64,000 bases of DNA, taken from NCBI GenBank assembly GCA_017744355.1, contig JAGIBK010000001.1, positions 1,083,694 to 1,147,693 on the forward strand. Direction: 5' to 3'. How positions within the stretch are numbered: position 1 is the first letter of the stretch; each line of letters opens with the position of its first letter. The notes under the pieces were generated by a model, which was not told the origin of the DNA, ran no database searches, and saw only the letters and a list, made by a program, of their open reading frames with translations. Shown piece by piece: positions 8,217 to 18,052 of this stretch. The position numbers and the translations under genes were made by a program. The stretch is from a bacterium (lineage in GTDB: Bacteria; Cyanobacteriota; Sericytochromatia; S15B-MN24; UBA4093).

Positions 8217-9014
8217 ATGCGCATTCTTGTTTCCAACGACGACGGGATCCATGCCCCTGGCATCCGGGCCATGGCCCTGGCCTTGGCCACCGAGCACGAG
8301 GTGACGGTGGTCGCCCCGGATCGCGAGCGCTCGGCCACCGGTCACGCCCTGACGCTGCACAAGCCCCTGCGGGTCGAGAAGCACGATCTCGGGGGCAAGA
8401 TCAAGGCCGCGTACTCGGTCAACGGCACCCCGTCGGACTGCGTCAAGCTCGCCGTCGGCCCCTTGCTCGACGAGCTTCCCGACGTGGTCTTCTCGGGCAT
8501 CAACCGCGGGCCCAACCTCGGCACGGACGTCATCTACTCGGGCACCGTCTCGGCCGCCCTCGAAGCGACCATCCGCGGCGTCCAGGGCGTGGCCATGAGC
8601 CTTGCGACCTTCTCGGACATCGGCTACGAAGAGGCGGCCCAGTTCGCCCTGGTGCTCGCCCGAACCCTCGAGTCGCACCGCCTGCCTCACAAGGTTCTGC
8701 TCAACGTCAACTACCCCGCCCTCACGGACACCCCCGCCCAGGAAGTCCGCATCACCCGGCTGGGCGAGCGCAAGTACACCGACCTCTTCGAGACCCGCAT
8801 CGACCCCCGTGGCAAGGACTACTACTGGCTCGCGGGGGAGGTGATCGAGGTCGAGGAGGATCCCGACACCGACGTCTCGGCGATCCGCGACAACTGCATC
8901 TCCGTCACCCCGATCCACTACGACATGACCTGCAAGCCCATGATCCCCGAGGTCCAGGGCTGGCACATCCCGACCACCTTGGCCGGCTTCGCGGCCGCTA
9001 GCAAGCAGGACTAG
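8217..9014 (+). CDS. surE: 5'/3'-nucleotidase SurE
   Basis: 265 aa. It begins MRILVSNDDGIHAPGIRAM, the SurE metal-binding N-terminus (Asp-Asp, residues 8-9). VAPDRERSATGHALTL and FSGINRGPNLGTDVIYSGTV carry the conserved Ser/Asn metal ligands. SurE hydrolyses nucleoside monophosphates and other phosphate monoesters, and is a stationary-phase survival enzyme in E. coli. Start choice: ATG 8217 begins the conserved domain, and the promoter at 8130-8158 makes the longer form unlikely. Only 2 nt separate its stop from the next GTG start, so the two are an operon. Confidence 0.93.
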   Translation: MRILVSNDDGIHAPGIRAMALALATEHEVTVVAPDRERSATGHALTLHKPLRVEKHDLGGKIKAAYSVNGTPSDCVKLAVGPLLDELPDVVFSGINRGPNLGTDVIYSGTVSAALEATIRGVQGVAMSLATFSDIGYEEAAQFALVLARTLESHRLPHKVLLNVNYPALTDTPAQEVRITRLGERKYTDLFETRIDPRGKDYYWLAGEVIEVEEDPDTDVSAIRDNCISVTPIHYDMTCKPMIPEVQGWHIPTTLAGFAAASKQD

Positions 9015-9016
9015 TC

Positions 9017-9745
9017 GTGAAACGTCCCCTCATCGGGATCACCATCCAGCAACATGCGGGCGTCCCTGCCCTCAAGCGCGGGCGGCCCATCTACTACCTG
9101 GCCGCCGAGTACGCCGAGCGCGTGCGCGAAGCGGGGGGCATCCCCATGCTGCTACCGCCCGGAGCCGTCGAGATCGAGAGCCTGCAAGCCCTCGACGGGC
9201 TGCTCTTGACCGGCGGCGAGGACGTGGCTCCCCGCTACTACGGCGAGGCGGCGATCCCGGAGCTCGGCGAAGTGGCCGATGGCCGCGACATCCAAGAGCT
9301 GCCCCTCGCTCGTGAAGCGGCGAGGCTCGGCCTGCCCGTGCTCGGCATCTGCCGTGGCATGCAACTGCTCAACGTGGCCCTGGGCGGCACCCTCTACCAG
9401 GACCTGCCGGCCCAGTTCCCCGGCGCGCTGCCCCACCAGCAGGAGGCTCCGGTCCAGGAGTCGACCCACCTGGTCGAGCTGGTCGCCGAGACCCGCCTGG
9501 CGAAGCTCGTCGGTGCTCCGACGATGCCCGTCAACACCTTCCACCATCAGGCCGTGCGCGACCTCGCGCCGGGGCTCGTCCCGAGCGCGTTCGGAACCGA
9601 TGGGGTCCTCGAGGGCTACGAAGCCCCCGAAGGCTGGCTGATGGGGGTGCAGTGGCACCCCGAGCTCCAGCCCGGCCCCTTCACCGCCCGGCTCTTCGAG
9701 GCCTTCGTGGCCGCCTGCGCCGAGCGCGTCCCCGCCCGGCCCTAA
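9017..9745 (+). CDS. Class I glutamine-amidotransferase-like hydrolase (peptidase C26, PuuD-like)
   Basis: 242 aa, GTG start with AGGA 6 nt upstream. The nucleophile elbow LGICRGMQLLNVALGG (Cys about 114) and the His-Glu pair in MGVQWHPELQ give a complete Cys-His-Glu triad. The N-terminal RPLIGITIQQ and LLTGGEDVAPRYYG match gamma-glutamyl-gamma-aminobutyrate hydrolases such as PuuD. Members cleave gamma-glutamyl amides. It follows surE by 2 nt. No polyamine catabolic genes lie nearby, so the substrate is open. A link to the carboxylate-amine ligase cassette 3 kb upstream, which could make gamma-glutamyl amides, is possible but only inference. Confidence 0.85.
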   Translation: MKRPLIGITIQQHAGVPALKRGRPIYYLAAEYAERVREAGGIPMLLPPGAVEIESLQALDGLLLTGGEDVAPRYYGEAAIPELGEVADGRDIQELPLAREAARLGLPVLGICRGMQLLNVALGGTLYQDLPAQFPGALPHQQEAPVQESTHLVELVAETRLAKLVGAPTMPVNTFHHQAVRDLAPGLVPSAFGTDGVLEGYEAPEGWLMGVQWHPELQPGPFTARLFEAFVAACAERVPARP

Positions 9746-9837
9746 CCCCTCATCCCTGCGCTTCGAGACGCCTCGTCGTTTGCCGCCCAGCAAGCGGCGA
9801 CAAGCAAGGGCTCGCGCCCGAAGGCGACCTCGAAGTG

Positions 9838-9846
9838 TGCTATACT
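9838..9846 (+). promoter_or_regulatory. Extended -10 promoter of tig
   Basis: TGC-TATACT, a TGn-extended -10. No good -35 lies at the expected distance. The leader to the GTG at 9903 would be about 50 nt. Confidence 0.5.
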
Positions 9847-9902
9847 TTTTGGACCAACACCGTCGAAATCCCGTCGTGAGGCGGGAACATCAGGAGGCAA
9901 TC

Positions 9903-11210
9903 GTGAAAGTCACCCTGGAGAAGAAGGAAAAGAACCAAGTCGAGCTCGAAGTCCATGTGGACGCCGAGCGCGTCGAAAAAGCATACGATCGCGCCTACCG
10001 CCAGGTCTCGAAGGAAGTCCGCATCCCCGGCTTCCGTCCCGGCAAGGCCCCCCGCCCGATCGTTGAGCGCACCGTCGGGGTGGACTACATCAAGCACACT
10101 GCCTTCGAGAAGTTCCTGCTGCCCGAGGTCTACCCTGCCGCCATCGAAGAGGGTAAGGTCGAGCCCATCTCCGAGCCTTCGGTCGAGCTCGTCTCCTTCG
10201 AGAAGGACCAGCCCCTGGTCTTCAAGGCGACCGTCGAGGTCCGCCCCGAGGTCAAGCTCGGCGCCTACACCGGCCTCGAGATCGGCGCCCCCAAGGCCGA
10301 GGTGAGCGACGCCGACGTGACCGAGCGCATCGATCGCCTGCGTGACGCCAAGGCCACCCTCGAGGTCGCCGATCGCGCCGCCGAGATGGGCGACACCGTG
10401 ACCGCCGACTTCACCGGCACCATCGACGGCGTCGAGTTCGAGGGCGGCAAGGCCACCCAGTACCCCATCGAGATGGCCACCGGCCGCTTCATCGAGGGCT
10501 TCGTCGAAGCGCTCGTCGGCACCAAGGCCGGCGACGAGAAGGCCGCCGACCTCAAGTTCCCCGAGGACTACCCCAACGCCGAGCTCGCCGGCAAGGCCGT
10601 GACCTTCACCTTCAAGGTCCACGAGGTCAAGGCCCGCAAGCGCCCTGAGCTCGACGAGACCTTCGCCAAGGCCCAGGGTTACGACTCGGTCGAGGCCATG
10701 ACCGCCAAGGTCCGCGAGGATCTCACGACCGAGCGCGAAGAGGCCCGCGAGATCGAGCTTCGCAAGCAGCTCATCGAAGCGGTCGTTGCCGGTGCCGAGA
10801 TGGAAGTCCCCGACACCATGATCGCCCGCGAGTCCAACTTCCTCCTGCAGCAGCAGGCCAACATGCTCGCGCAGCAGGGCATCGACCCCAACAAGGTCTT
10901 CACCAAGGAGAACATCGACACCTGGCGCGAGAACACCCGCCCCGAGGCCGAGAAGCGCATCCGCACTTCGCTGACCCTGGGTGAGGTCGCCCGCACCGAG
11001 AGCATCCAGCCCACCGAGGAGGAGATCGAGGAGGCCATCGCCGAGTACGCCGCCAACTACGGCGTCGATGTCGCCCAGTTCCGCGCTCAGGTGATCAGCA
11101 ACGGCGCCTGGCCCCAGATCGCCGACGAAGTCCTGAGCAACAAGATCATCGAGTGGCTCTTCGAGCGCGCCAAGGTCTCGGAGGCCGCCCCCGTCGCCGC
11201 CAACGCGTAG
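9903..11210 (+). CDS. tig: Trigger factor
   Basis: 435 aa, GTG start with AGGAGG 5 nt upstream. The N-terminal ribosome-binding domain contains the signature [14 protein letters not shown] (about 41-54). A central FKBP-type peptidyl-prolyl isomerase domain follows (about 160-245, with [14 protein letters not shown]). The rest is the helical substrate-cradling C-terminal domain, rich in Glu/Lys. Trigger factor binds the ribosome exit tunnel and folds nascent chains. It heads the classic tig-clpP-clpX order, here with lon downstream, which couples nascent-chain folding with ATP-dependent proteolysis. An in-frame upstream extension has no ribosome-binding site. Confidence 0.95.
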   Translation: MKVTLEKKEKNQVELEVHVDAERVEKAYDRAYRQVSKEVRIPGFRPGKAPRPIVERTVGVDYIKHTAFEKFLLPEVYPAAIEEGKVEPISEPSVELVSFEKDQPLVFKATVEVRPEVKLGAYTGLEIGAPKAEVSDADVTERIDRLRDAKATLEVADRAAEMGDTVTADFTGTIDGVEFEGGKATQYPIEMATGRFIEGFVEALVGTKAGDEKAADLKFPEDYPNAELAGKAVTFTFKVHEVKARKRPELDETFAKAQGYDSVEAMTAKVREDLTTEREEAREIELRKQLIEAVVAGAEMEVPDTMIARESNFLLQQQANMLAQQGIDPNKVFTKENIDTWRENTRPEAEKRIRTSLTLGEVARTESIQPTEEEIEEAIAEYAANYGVDVAQFRAQVISNGAWPQIADEVLSNKIIEWLFERAKVSEAAPVAANA

Positions 11211-11241
11211 CATCCACGCAGCACTGAGAGAGGTATCAACC

Positions 11242-11875
11242 ATGTTAGTTCACAGCGGTTTGGTCCCCATGGTCGTCGAGCAGACGAGCCGCGGCGAGCG
11301 TGCCTTCGACATCTTCTCGCGCCTGCTCAAGGAGCGCATCATCTTCTTGAACACGCCGATCGACGATGCGGTCGCGAGCCTCACGATCGCGCAGCTCCTG
11401 TTCCTGGAGGCCGAGGATCCCTCCAAGGACATCTACATGTACATCAACTCGCCGGGTGGCGTGGTGACGGCAGGTCTCGCGATCTACGACACCATGCGCT
11501 ACATCAAGCCCGACGTTTCCACCATCGTGCTCGGCCAGGCCGCCTCGATGGGCGCGTTCCTCCTGAACGCGGGTGCTCCCGGCAAGCGTATCGCGCTGCC
11601 CAACGCCCGCATCATGATCCACCAGCCCCTCGGTGGCGCGCAGGGTCAGGCCACGGACATCGAAATCCAGGCCGCCGAGATCCTGCGCCTCAAGCGCCGC
11701 CTCAACGAGCTGATGGCCCAGCACAGTGGCCAGCCGCTCAAGAAGATCGAGAAGGACACGGACCGCGACTTCTTCATGAGCCCCGAAGAGGCCAAGGAGT
11801 ACGGTCTGATCGACGAAGTGCTGAACCCGAAGGCGCCCACGCCTCCGGCGAACAGCGGTGGGAGAACGAATTCGG

Positions 11876-11883
<8 letters not shown>
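11242..11883 (+). CDS. clpP: ATP-dependent Clp protease proteolytic subunit
   Basis: 213 aa. The triad is Ser102 ([11 protein letters not shown]), His127 (IMIHQP) and Asp172 (EKDTDRDFF). The [10 protein letters not shown] and [11 protein letters not shown] blocks are typical. ClpP forms the tetradecameric peptidase barrel that partners ClpX. The C-terminal [17 protein letters not shown] extension is a little longer and more polar than usual. The ATG has AGAGAGG about 9 nt upstream. The last 8 nt overlap the clpX start, indicating translational coupling. Confidence 0.96.
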
Positions 11884-13162
<1,279 letters not shown>

Positions 13163-13176
13163 CCTTCGCCAATCCT

Positions 13177-13215
13177 CCAAAGCCGGCCCGGCGCGATGCG
13201 CCGAGCCGGCTTTGG
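13177..13215 (+). terminator. Hairpin after clpX (terminator-like, no U tract)
   Basis: An 11-bp perfect outer stem (13177-13187 with 13205-13215) encloses a second GGCGC/GCGCC stem. A-rich rather than T-rich sequence follows, so it may attenuate or protect the 3' end rather than terminate by itself. Confidence 0.5.
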
Positions 13216-13233
13216 CCTTGAAAAACCGATCGG

Positions 13234-13242
13234 TGATAGAAT
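13234..13242 (+). promoter_or_regulatory. Extended -10 promoter of lon
   Basis: TGA-TAGAAT, an extended -10. TTGAAA at 13218-13223 is too close to act as a standard -35. Confidence 0.4.
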
Positions 13243-13298
13243 AAGCCAGGGGCTGAATGCCCCTCTTTGCCTTCATGAGCCACGCGAAAGGACCCTCC

Positions 13299-15674
13299 AT
13301 GGCCCCCGGCGATTCGCAAGCCGCCCCCATCCTGCCCGTCGTCCCCCTGCGGGAGATGGTCGTGCTTCCCCACATGATCGCGGGCCTGTCCATGGGGCGC
13401 CCTCGCTCGGTCGCAGCCGTCGAAGCGGCCCTGCTCGAAGGCCGCAGCCTGCTCTTGGTCGCCCAGCGCGACTCCAAGGTCGAGGCCCCCAAGGCCGACG
13501 ACCTGTACGAGATGGGCACCGTCGGCGAGATCCTTCAATCGTTCCGCCAGCCGGATGGAACCTTCCGGGTGCTGTTCGAGGCCAAGACCCGCGCGCGGAT
13601 CCTGCGCCTCGACGACGGGGACGGCCCCTTGCGCGCCGCCTACGCAGCGGTCCCGGCCCCGGAGGAAGAAGGGGAGGATGTGGAGGCCTGGGAGCGCCAC
13701 GTGCGCGAGCAGCTCGCCGAGATCATGCCTCTCGACAAGCGCCTACCCCCCGAGGCGGCGCTCGCCCTCGACACCATCAACGGGGCCTCGCACCTGACGG
13801 ATATGGCGGGCTCGTACCTGGTCCACGACCTCGCAGCACGCCAGCGCATGCTCGAGACCGTGCCCGTGCGTGCGCGCCTCGAGATCCTCGCGAACCACCT
13901 TGCCACCCTCCTGGAACAGCTGAAGCTGGACCAGGAGATCCAGGACAAGGTGAAGGGCAAGCTGGACAAGGCCCAGCGCGAGTATTTCCTGCGCGAGAAG
14001 CTCCAGCAGATCCACCGGGAGCTCGGCGAAGAAGACGAGAAGACCAAGGAAATCTCCGACTACCGCAAGGCGATCGCCAAGGCCAAGCTCCCCAAGGAGG
14101 CGCGCGAGCGTGCCGAGCGCGAGCTCGCGAGGCTCCAGCGCATGGGCGCTCAGTCGGCCGAGTCGGGCGTGATCCGCTCGTACCTGGACACCCTCGTCGC
14201 CCTGCCCTGGGAGAAGCGCACCAAGGACCAGTTGGACCTCGCGCACGCCCAGGAGGTGCTCGACGCGGGCCACTACGGCCTCGAGAAGGTCAAGGACCGC
14301 CTGCTCGAATTCCTCGCGGTGCGCGCCCTGCGCAAGTCGCCCCCGACCACGATCCTGTGCCTCGTCGGGCCTCCCGGGGTGGGCAAGACCTCGCTCGCCC
14401 GCGGCATTGCGGACGCCCTGGGCCGCAAGTTCGCGCGCGCGAGCCTGGGCGGGGTCCACGACGAGGCCGAGATCCGCGGCCACCGTCGCACCTACGTGGG
14501 GGCCATGCCGGGGCGCATCCTCTCGGGCCTCAAACAGGCCGGCACCAAGAACCCGGTCTTCCTGCTCGACGAGCTGGACAAGCTGGGCAGCGATTCGCGC
14601 TCCAACCCAGCCGCGGCCCTCTTGGAGGTCCTCGATCCCGAGCAGAACAAGACCTTCTCGGACCACTACGTGGAGAGCCCCTTCGACCTCTCGGAGGTGC
14701 TGTTCATCGCGACCGCCAACGGCACCGGAGGGATCCCGGCCGCTTTGCGCGATCGCCTCGAGATCATCCGCATCGGCAGCTACACCGAGCGCGAAAAGCT
14801 CGCGATCGCCGAGCGGCACCTGCTGCCCAAGACCTTCGAGACCCACGGCCTGAAGCCCGCGCAACTCGACGTGGACCGCGCCACGCTAGAGGCGCTCGTC
14901 CGTGGCTACACCCGCGAGGCGGGGGTGCGCCAGCTCTCGCGGCGCCTGGCCTCGCTCGCCCGCAAGGCGGCGCGCGCCGTGCTCGGTGGCGAAGCCAAGC
15001 TCGCCGTCACCCCTGATTCCCTCTCGACCCTGCTGGGCCCTGCCCCCCACCGCCATCGGGAACCCCACCGCGCCCCCGAGATCGGGACGGTGAACGGCCT
15101 CGCCTGGACCGAGGCGGGCGGCTCCATGCTGACCATCGAGGTCGCCAAGCTCAAGGGCAAGGGCCGTCTGAGCCTCACCGGCCACCTGGGCGACGTCATG
15201 AAGGAGTCGGCGCAGACCGCCTTCACCTTCGTCAAGGCGAACGCCGAGGCCTTCGGGATCGCCGAGGATGCATGGAGCCAGTGCGACCTGCACCTGCACG
15301 TGCCGCAGGGGGCCGTGCCCAAGGACGGCCCGAGCGCCGGGATGGCGATGGCGGTCGCGATCGCCTCGGTCCTTTCGGGTCGCCCGGTGCGCTCGGACCT
15401 CGCCATGACCGGCGAGATCAGCCTGCGAGGCCGCGTCCTGGCCATCGGTGGGGTCAAGGAGAAGGTGCTCGCGGCGCACCGGGCCGAGCTCGGCCTCGTC
15501 GTGCTGCCCGAAGAGAACCGCTCGGACCTCGACGAGGTGCCCGCCGAGGTCCGAGAAGCCCTGGAGTTCCGCTTCGTGTCGCGAGCCGAAGAGACCCTCG
15601 CGCTCGCCTTGCTGCCGAGCCTGGAGGCACGGGTGCCGCACGCGATCGCCTCGCTGAGCACCGCCGACGCGTAG
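13299..15674 (+). CDS. lon: ATP-dependent protease Lon
   Basis: 791 aa. The order is an N-terminal LON substrate domain ([17 protein letters not shown]), a helical linker, an AAA+ domain with [18 protein letters not shown] and [10 protein letters not shown], and a C-terminal S16 protease domain with the Ser of [14 protein letters not shown] and the Lys of [10 protein letters not shown] as catalytic dyad. It degrades misfolded and regulatory proteins in the cytoplasm. Start: AAAGGA (13287-13292) sits 6 nt before ATG 13299; two in-frame ATGs upstream (13257, 13275) lack such a site. Two terminator-like units follow, shared with convergent rnhA. Confidence 0.95.
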   Translation: MAPGDSQAAPILPVVPLREMVVLPHMIAGLSMGRPRSVAAVEAALLEGRSLLLVAQRDSKVEAPKADDLYEMGTVGEILQSFRQPDGTFRVLFEAKTRARILRLDDGDGPLRAAYAAVPAPEEEGEDVEAWERHVREQLAEIMPLDKRLPPEAALALDTINGASHLTDMAGSYLVHDLAARQRMLETVPVRARLEILANHLATLLEQLKLDQEIQDKVKGKLDKAQREYFLREKLQQIHRELGEEDEKTKEISDYRKAIAKAKLPKEARERAERELARLQRMGAQSAESGVIRSYLDTLVALPWEKRTKDQLDLAHAQEVLDAGHYGLEKVKDRLLEFLAVRALRKSPPTTILCLVGPPGVGKTSLARGIADALGRKFARASLGGVHDEAEIRGHRRTYVGAMPGRILSGLKQAGTKNPVFLLDELDKLGSDSRSNPAAALLEVLDPEQNKTFSDHYVESPFDLSEVLFIATANGTGGIPAALRDRLEIIRIGSYTEREKLAIAERHLLPKTFETHGLKPAQLDVDRATLEALVRGYTREAGVRQLSRRLASLARKAARAVLGGEAKLAVTPDSLSTLLGPAPHRHREPHRAPEIGTVNGLAWTEAGGSMLTIEVAKLKGKGRLSLTGHLGDVMKESAQTAFTFVKANAEAFGIAEDAWSQCDLHLHVPQGAVPKDGPSAGMAMAVAIASVLSGRPVRSDLAMTGEISLRGRVLAIGGVKEKVLAAHRAELGLVVLPEENRSDLDEVPAEVREALEFRFVSRAEETLALALLPSLEARVPHAIASLSTADA

Positions 15675-15682
15675 CCAAAAGA

Positions 15683-15777
15683 AGTGAGGTCTTTACCTTC
15701 CTTTTCAGGATGGAAAGACCTCGACGCTGAGAATAGCTCCGGCACGGGCTCCCCGCAACAAGTCGGGGAGCCTTTTT
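15683..15777 (+). repeat. Tandem non-coding unit, copy 1
   Basis: First of two near-identical units of about 95 nt repeated with a 105-bp period. It holds hairpin A (GAGGTCTTT 15686-15694 with AAAGACCTC 15714-15722), a conserved single-stranded part ending CTCCGG, and hairpin B (9-bp stem 15747-15755 with 15764-15772, loop CAACAAGT) followed by TTTTT. Hairpin B is a clear plus-strand terminator for lon. Confidence 0.8.
15747..15777 (+). terminator. Terminator of lon (hairpin B of repeat copy 1)
   Basis: Perfect 9-bp stem GGCTCCCCG/CGGGGAGCC with an 8-nt loop and five T. Confidence 0.85.
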
Positions 15778-15782
15778 GTCGC

Positions 15783-15827
15783 AAAAAAGTGAGGTCTTTA
15801 CCTTCCCTTACAGGATGGAAAGACCTC
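15783..15827 (-). terminator. Minus-strand terminator of rnhA (hairpin A of repeat copy 2)
   Basis: Read on the minus strand, the 9-bp stem is followed by AC and six T (A-run at 15783-15788). Each repeat unit thus works as a bidirectional terminator pair. Confidence 0.7.
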
Positions 15828-15880
15828 GATGATGAGAGTAACTCCGGGGTGGGCTCCCTTCAACAAGTCAGGGAGAGTTT
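15788..15880 (+). repeat. Tandem non-coding unit, copy 2
   Basis: Second copy. Hairpin A (15791-15799 with 15819-15827) is identical in the stem. Hairpin B is shorter (CTCCCT 15854-15859 with AGGGAG 15870-15875), and one C-G pair of copy 1 has become T-A on both sides, a compensatory change that supports an RNA stem. The loop CAACAAGT is unchanged. TTTTCTTT follows. Confidence 0.8.
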
Positions 15881-15883
15881 TCT

Positions 15884-16339
15884 TTACCGCCGGAAATCCT
15901 CGATCGCTTTGACCGCGAGGCGATCGCAGCGCTCGTTGTACTCGTTGCCGGCATGGCCCTTGACCCAGCGCCACTCGATCTTGTGCTGGGAGGCGAGCTC
16001 GTCGAGGCGCACCCAGAGCTCCTTGTTCGCTACGGGCTGCTTCTGGGAGTTGACCCAGTTGTTGCGCTTCCAGCCCTTGACCCAGCTCGTGATGCCGTCG
16101 ATCACGTACTTGGAATCGCTGTAGATGATGATGTCGATCCCGGGCCGGGTGAGCGACTCAAGGATCATGATGGCGCCGATGAGCTCCTGGCGCTGGTTGG
16201 TGGATTTCGGCTCGACCGGCGACACCAGCTCCTTCTCCTTGATGAGGGTGTTGCCCTCGTAGGCGAGCAGGACGCAGGCCGCGGCCCCCGGGCCGGGATT
16301 GCCCGAGCAGGCGCCGTCACAGTAGGCTTCGAATCGCAT
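15884..16339 (-). CDS. rnhA: Ribonuclease HI
   Basis: 151 aa. Family motifs carry the acidic active site: YCDGACSGNPGPGA (Asp8), NQRQELIGAI (Glu), IYSDSKYVIDGI (Asp) and KGHAGNEYNERCDRLA (His/Asp). The WVKGWKRNNW basic handle is present. It removes RNA from RNA-DNA hybrids. The start is ATG 16339, with AGAGGAA about 8 nt upstream. An in-frame ATG 36 nt further up has no site and would add a non-conserved segment. It converges on lon across the tandem repeat. Confidence 0.95.
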   Translation of the reverse strand: MRFEAYCDGACSGNPGPGAAACVLLAYEGNTLIKEKELVSPVEPKSTNQRQELIGAIMILESLTRPGIDIIIYSDSKYVIDGITSWVKGWKRNNWVNSQKQPVANKELWVRLDELASQHKIEWRWVKGHAGNEYNERCDRLAVKAIEDFRR

Positions 16340-16370
16340 TGAAGTGGTTCCTCTAAGCAAGTACCCCTTG

Positions 16371-16379
16371 ATCATACCA
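16371..16379 (-). promoter_or_regulatory. Extended -10 promoter of rnhA
   Basis: On the minus strand TGG-TATGAT. The predicted start is about 25 nt before the ATG. The same TGGTATGAT occurs before hflX. Confidence 0.5.
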
Positions 16380-16423
16380 TGGCGCTAATGCCCCGCTTAT
16401 GCGGATCACAGCAAACATGAGGC

Positions 16424-16429
16424 TTGACA
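16424..16429 (+). promoter_or_regulatory. Consensus -35 upstream of the metNIQ riboswitch
   Basis: A perfect TTGACA. The best downstream -10 (TTCACT, 16449-16454) is weak and 19 nt away, so the exact promoter is uncertain. Confidence 0.4.
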
Positions 16430-16475
16430 ACCCGCCCAACGAGGAGCTTCACTGGTAGGTAACTGACAAATGAAT

Positions 16476-16524
16476 AGCACGCCGATTTGAACACAGCTTG
16501 CGGGCGTTATCTGCTAAAGCGTGG
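16476..16524 (+). ncRNA. Probable SAM-II riboswitch aptamer controlling metNIQ
   Basis: The arrangement ACGCC - GATTTG - spacer - GCTTGC - G - GGCGT - TATCT - GCTAAAGC matches the SAM-II (metA element) consensus as remembered: helix P1 (16479-16483 with 16503-16507), the conserved GAUUUG, the GCUUGC loop strand, P1' followed by a U/A stretch, and the 3' GCUAAAGC. The pseudoknot would pair GCTT (16496-16499) with AAGC (16517-16520). It precedes a methionine ABC importer, a typical SAM-regulated target. SAM-II is best known from Alphaproteobacteria. Confidence 0.72.
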
Positions 16525-16598
16525 ACGACCCCTCATGGTCGTGTCCGGTCTTTTCATGGACCCTCCACGCATTGGCCCGCCGCGCAAGCACGGCGGGC
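16519..16598 (+). promoter_or_regulatory. Expression platform: three-way junction and hairpin before metN
   Basis: GCGTGG (16519-16524) pairs with CCACGC (16565-16570), enclosing the arms CGACC/GGTCG (16526-16530, 16537-16541) and GTCC/GGAC (16543-16546, 16558-16561). The outer stem uses GC of the aptamer's AAGC, so it competes with the pseudoknot. An 8-bp GCCCGCCG/CGGCGGGC hairpin (16575-16598) follows with only two T, and then the metN ribosome-binding site at 16608-16614. Confidence 0.5.
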
Positions 16599-16619
16599 TT
16601 CGCTATTGGGAAGGTACCC

Positions 16620-17354
16620 ATGATTCGACTGGAACGCATCAGCAAGCGCTACCGCCATCCCGAGGGTGGTCACTTCGAGGCCCTCGCCGAGACCTCCCTG
16701 ACCATCAACGCCGGCGAGGTCTTCGGCCTCATCGGTTACTCCGGCGCCGGCAAGTCCACCCTCCTGCGCACGATGAACCTGCTCGAGCGCCCCGATACCG
16801 GGAGCGTCACGGTCGACGGCGAGGAGCTGACCGCCCTCTCGACGACGGCCCTGCGCCACGCCCAGCGCGGGATCGGGATGGTCTTCCAGCAGTTCAACCT
16901 GCTTTCGAACCGCACCGTGGCAGAGAATATCGCCTTTCCCCTGGAGATCGCGGGCTGGTCGCAGGAAGCTATCCGGGAGCGAGTCGCCGAGTGCCTCGAC
17001 ATCGTGCAGTTGAGCGATCGCGCCGCCCACTACCCGGCCCAGCTCTCGGGTGGCCAGAAGCAGCGGGTGGGGATCGCGCGCGCCCTGGCTCCGCGCCCCA
17101 AGGTCATCCTGGCCGACGAACCCACCTCGGCCCTCGACCCTCGCACCACCCGCAGCATTCTCGATTGCCTCAAAGCGATCAACCGCGATTTCGGGGTCAC
17201 CATCGTCCTGGTGACCCACGATATGCAGGTGATCCGCGCCATCTGCCACCGGGCGGCCCTGCTCGACCAGGGGCGCCTCGTGGAAGTGCTCGCGGTCCAG
17301 GACGGCGAAGCCCGGCCCACCACCGCCCTCGCCCAATCGCTGCTGGAGGTCTAG
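16620..17354 (+). CDS. metN: Methionine ABC transporter ATP-binding protein, short form
   Basis: 244 aa. It has Walker A GYSGAGKST, Q-loop GMVFQQFNLLS, signature LSGGQKQRVGIARAL and Walker B KVILADEPTSALD. The first gene of metN-metI-metQ energises D/L-methionine uptake. E. coli MetN has about 343 residues because of a C-terminal NIL (ACT-like) domain that senses methionine and inhibits transport. That domain is absent here, so feedback control would have to come from the riboswitch. GGGAAGG lies 5 nt before the ATG. The permease start follows the stop by 3 nt. Confidence 0.88.
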   Translation: MIRLERISKRYRHPEGGHFEALAETSLTINAGEVFGLIGYSGAGKSTLLRTMNLLERPDTGSVTVDGEELTALSTTALRHAQRGIGMVFQQFNLLSNRTVAENIAFPLEIAGWSQEAIRERVAECLDIVQLSDRAAHYPAQLSGGQKQRVGIARALAPRPKVILADEPTSALDPRTTRSILDCLKAINRDFGVTIVLVTHDMQVIRAICHRAALLDQGRLVEVLAVQDGEARPTTALAQSLLEV

Positions 17355-17357
17355 CCC

Positions 17358-18035
17358 GTGGAAGACTTGCCCATCCTCGAAAAACTGACGCTGCTTGCTC
17401 CCGAGATCCTGCAAGCCTCTCAAGAGACCGCCCTGATGCTCGGCATCGGGCTCTTGGCCGCCATCCTGGTGGGCGGGCCGCTCGGGGTGCTGCTCTACCT
17501 CACCCAGCCGCAGCAGCTCCTCGAACGCCGCCTGCTGAACGGGCTGCTCGAATGGAGCGTGAACCTCATCCGTTCGTTCCCCTTCATCATCCTGATGGTC
17601 GCGCTGGTGCCCTTCACCCGCACGGTGACCGGCAGCAGCATCGGCCCCCTGGCGGCGGCCGTGCCTCTCTCGATCGCAGCGATCGCCTACCTCGCCCGCC
17701 TCGTCGAGCAGAGCCTGAAGGAAGTCCCCCGCGGCGTCGTCGAGGCCGCGCGAGCCATGGGCGCAAGCCCCCTTCAGATCGTTTTCAAGGTCCTCTTGCC
17801 CGAGGCGCGCGCGGGCCTCGTTTCGGGATTGACCATCCTGTGCGTCAGCTTCCTTTCCTACTCGGCGGTGGCCGGCGTCGTCGGCGGCGGGGGGATCGGG
17901 GATCTGGCCGTGCGCTACGGCTACTACCGCTACCAGACCGACGTGATGCTCGTCCTGGTGGCGCTGCTCGTGGTCGTGGTCCAGGCGATCCAGTGGCTCG
18001 GGAACCGGCTGTCCACCATGCTGGACAAGCGTTGA
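17358..18035 (+). CDS. metI: Methionine ABC transporter permease
   Basis: 225 aa, GTG start with GGAGGT 7 nt upstream inside the end of metN. It has about five membrane spans. The EAA loop region EVPRGVVEAARAMGASPLQIVFKVLLPEA (quoted start EVPRGVVEAARAMG) contacts the ATPase. Length and motif are typical of MetI. It forms the homodimeric inner-membrane channel with MetN. Confidence 0.9.
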   Translation: MEDLPILEKLTLLAPEILQASQETALMLGIGLLAAILVGGPLGVLLYLTQPQQLLERRLLNGLLEWSVNLIRSFPFIILMVALVPFTRTVTGSSIGPLAAAVPLSIAAIAYLARLVEQSLKEVPRGVVEAARAMGASPLQIVFKVLLPEARAGLVSGLTILCVSFLSYSAVAGVVGGGGIGDLAVRYGYYRYQTDVMLVLVALLVVVVQAIQWLGNRLSTMLDKR

Positions 18036-18052
18036 ACAAAAGGAGCGAACGC

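Noticed and set aside
15683..15880. CRISPR array
   Set aside because: Only two units of about 95 nt, each made of two hairpins, with no short uniform repeat and spacer pattern and no cas genes.
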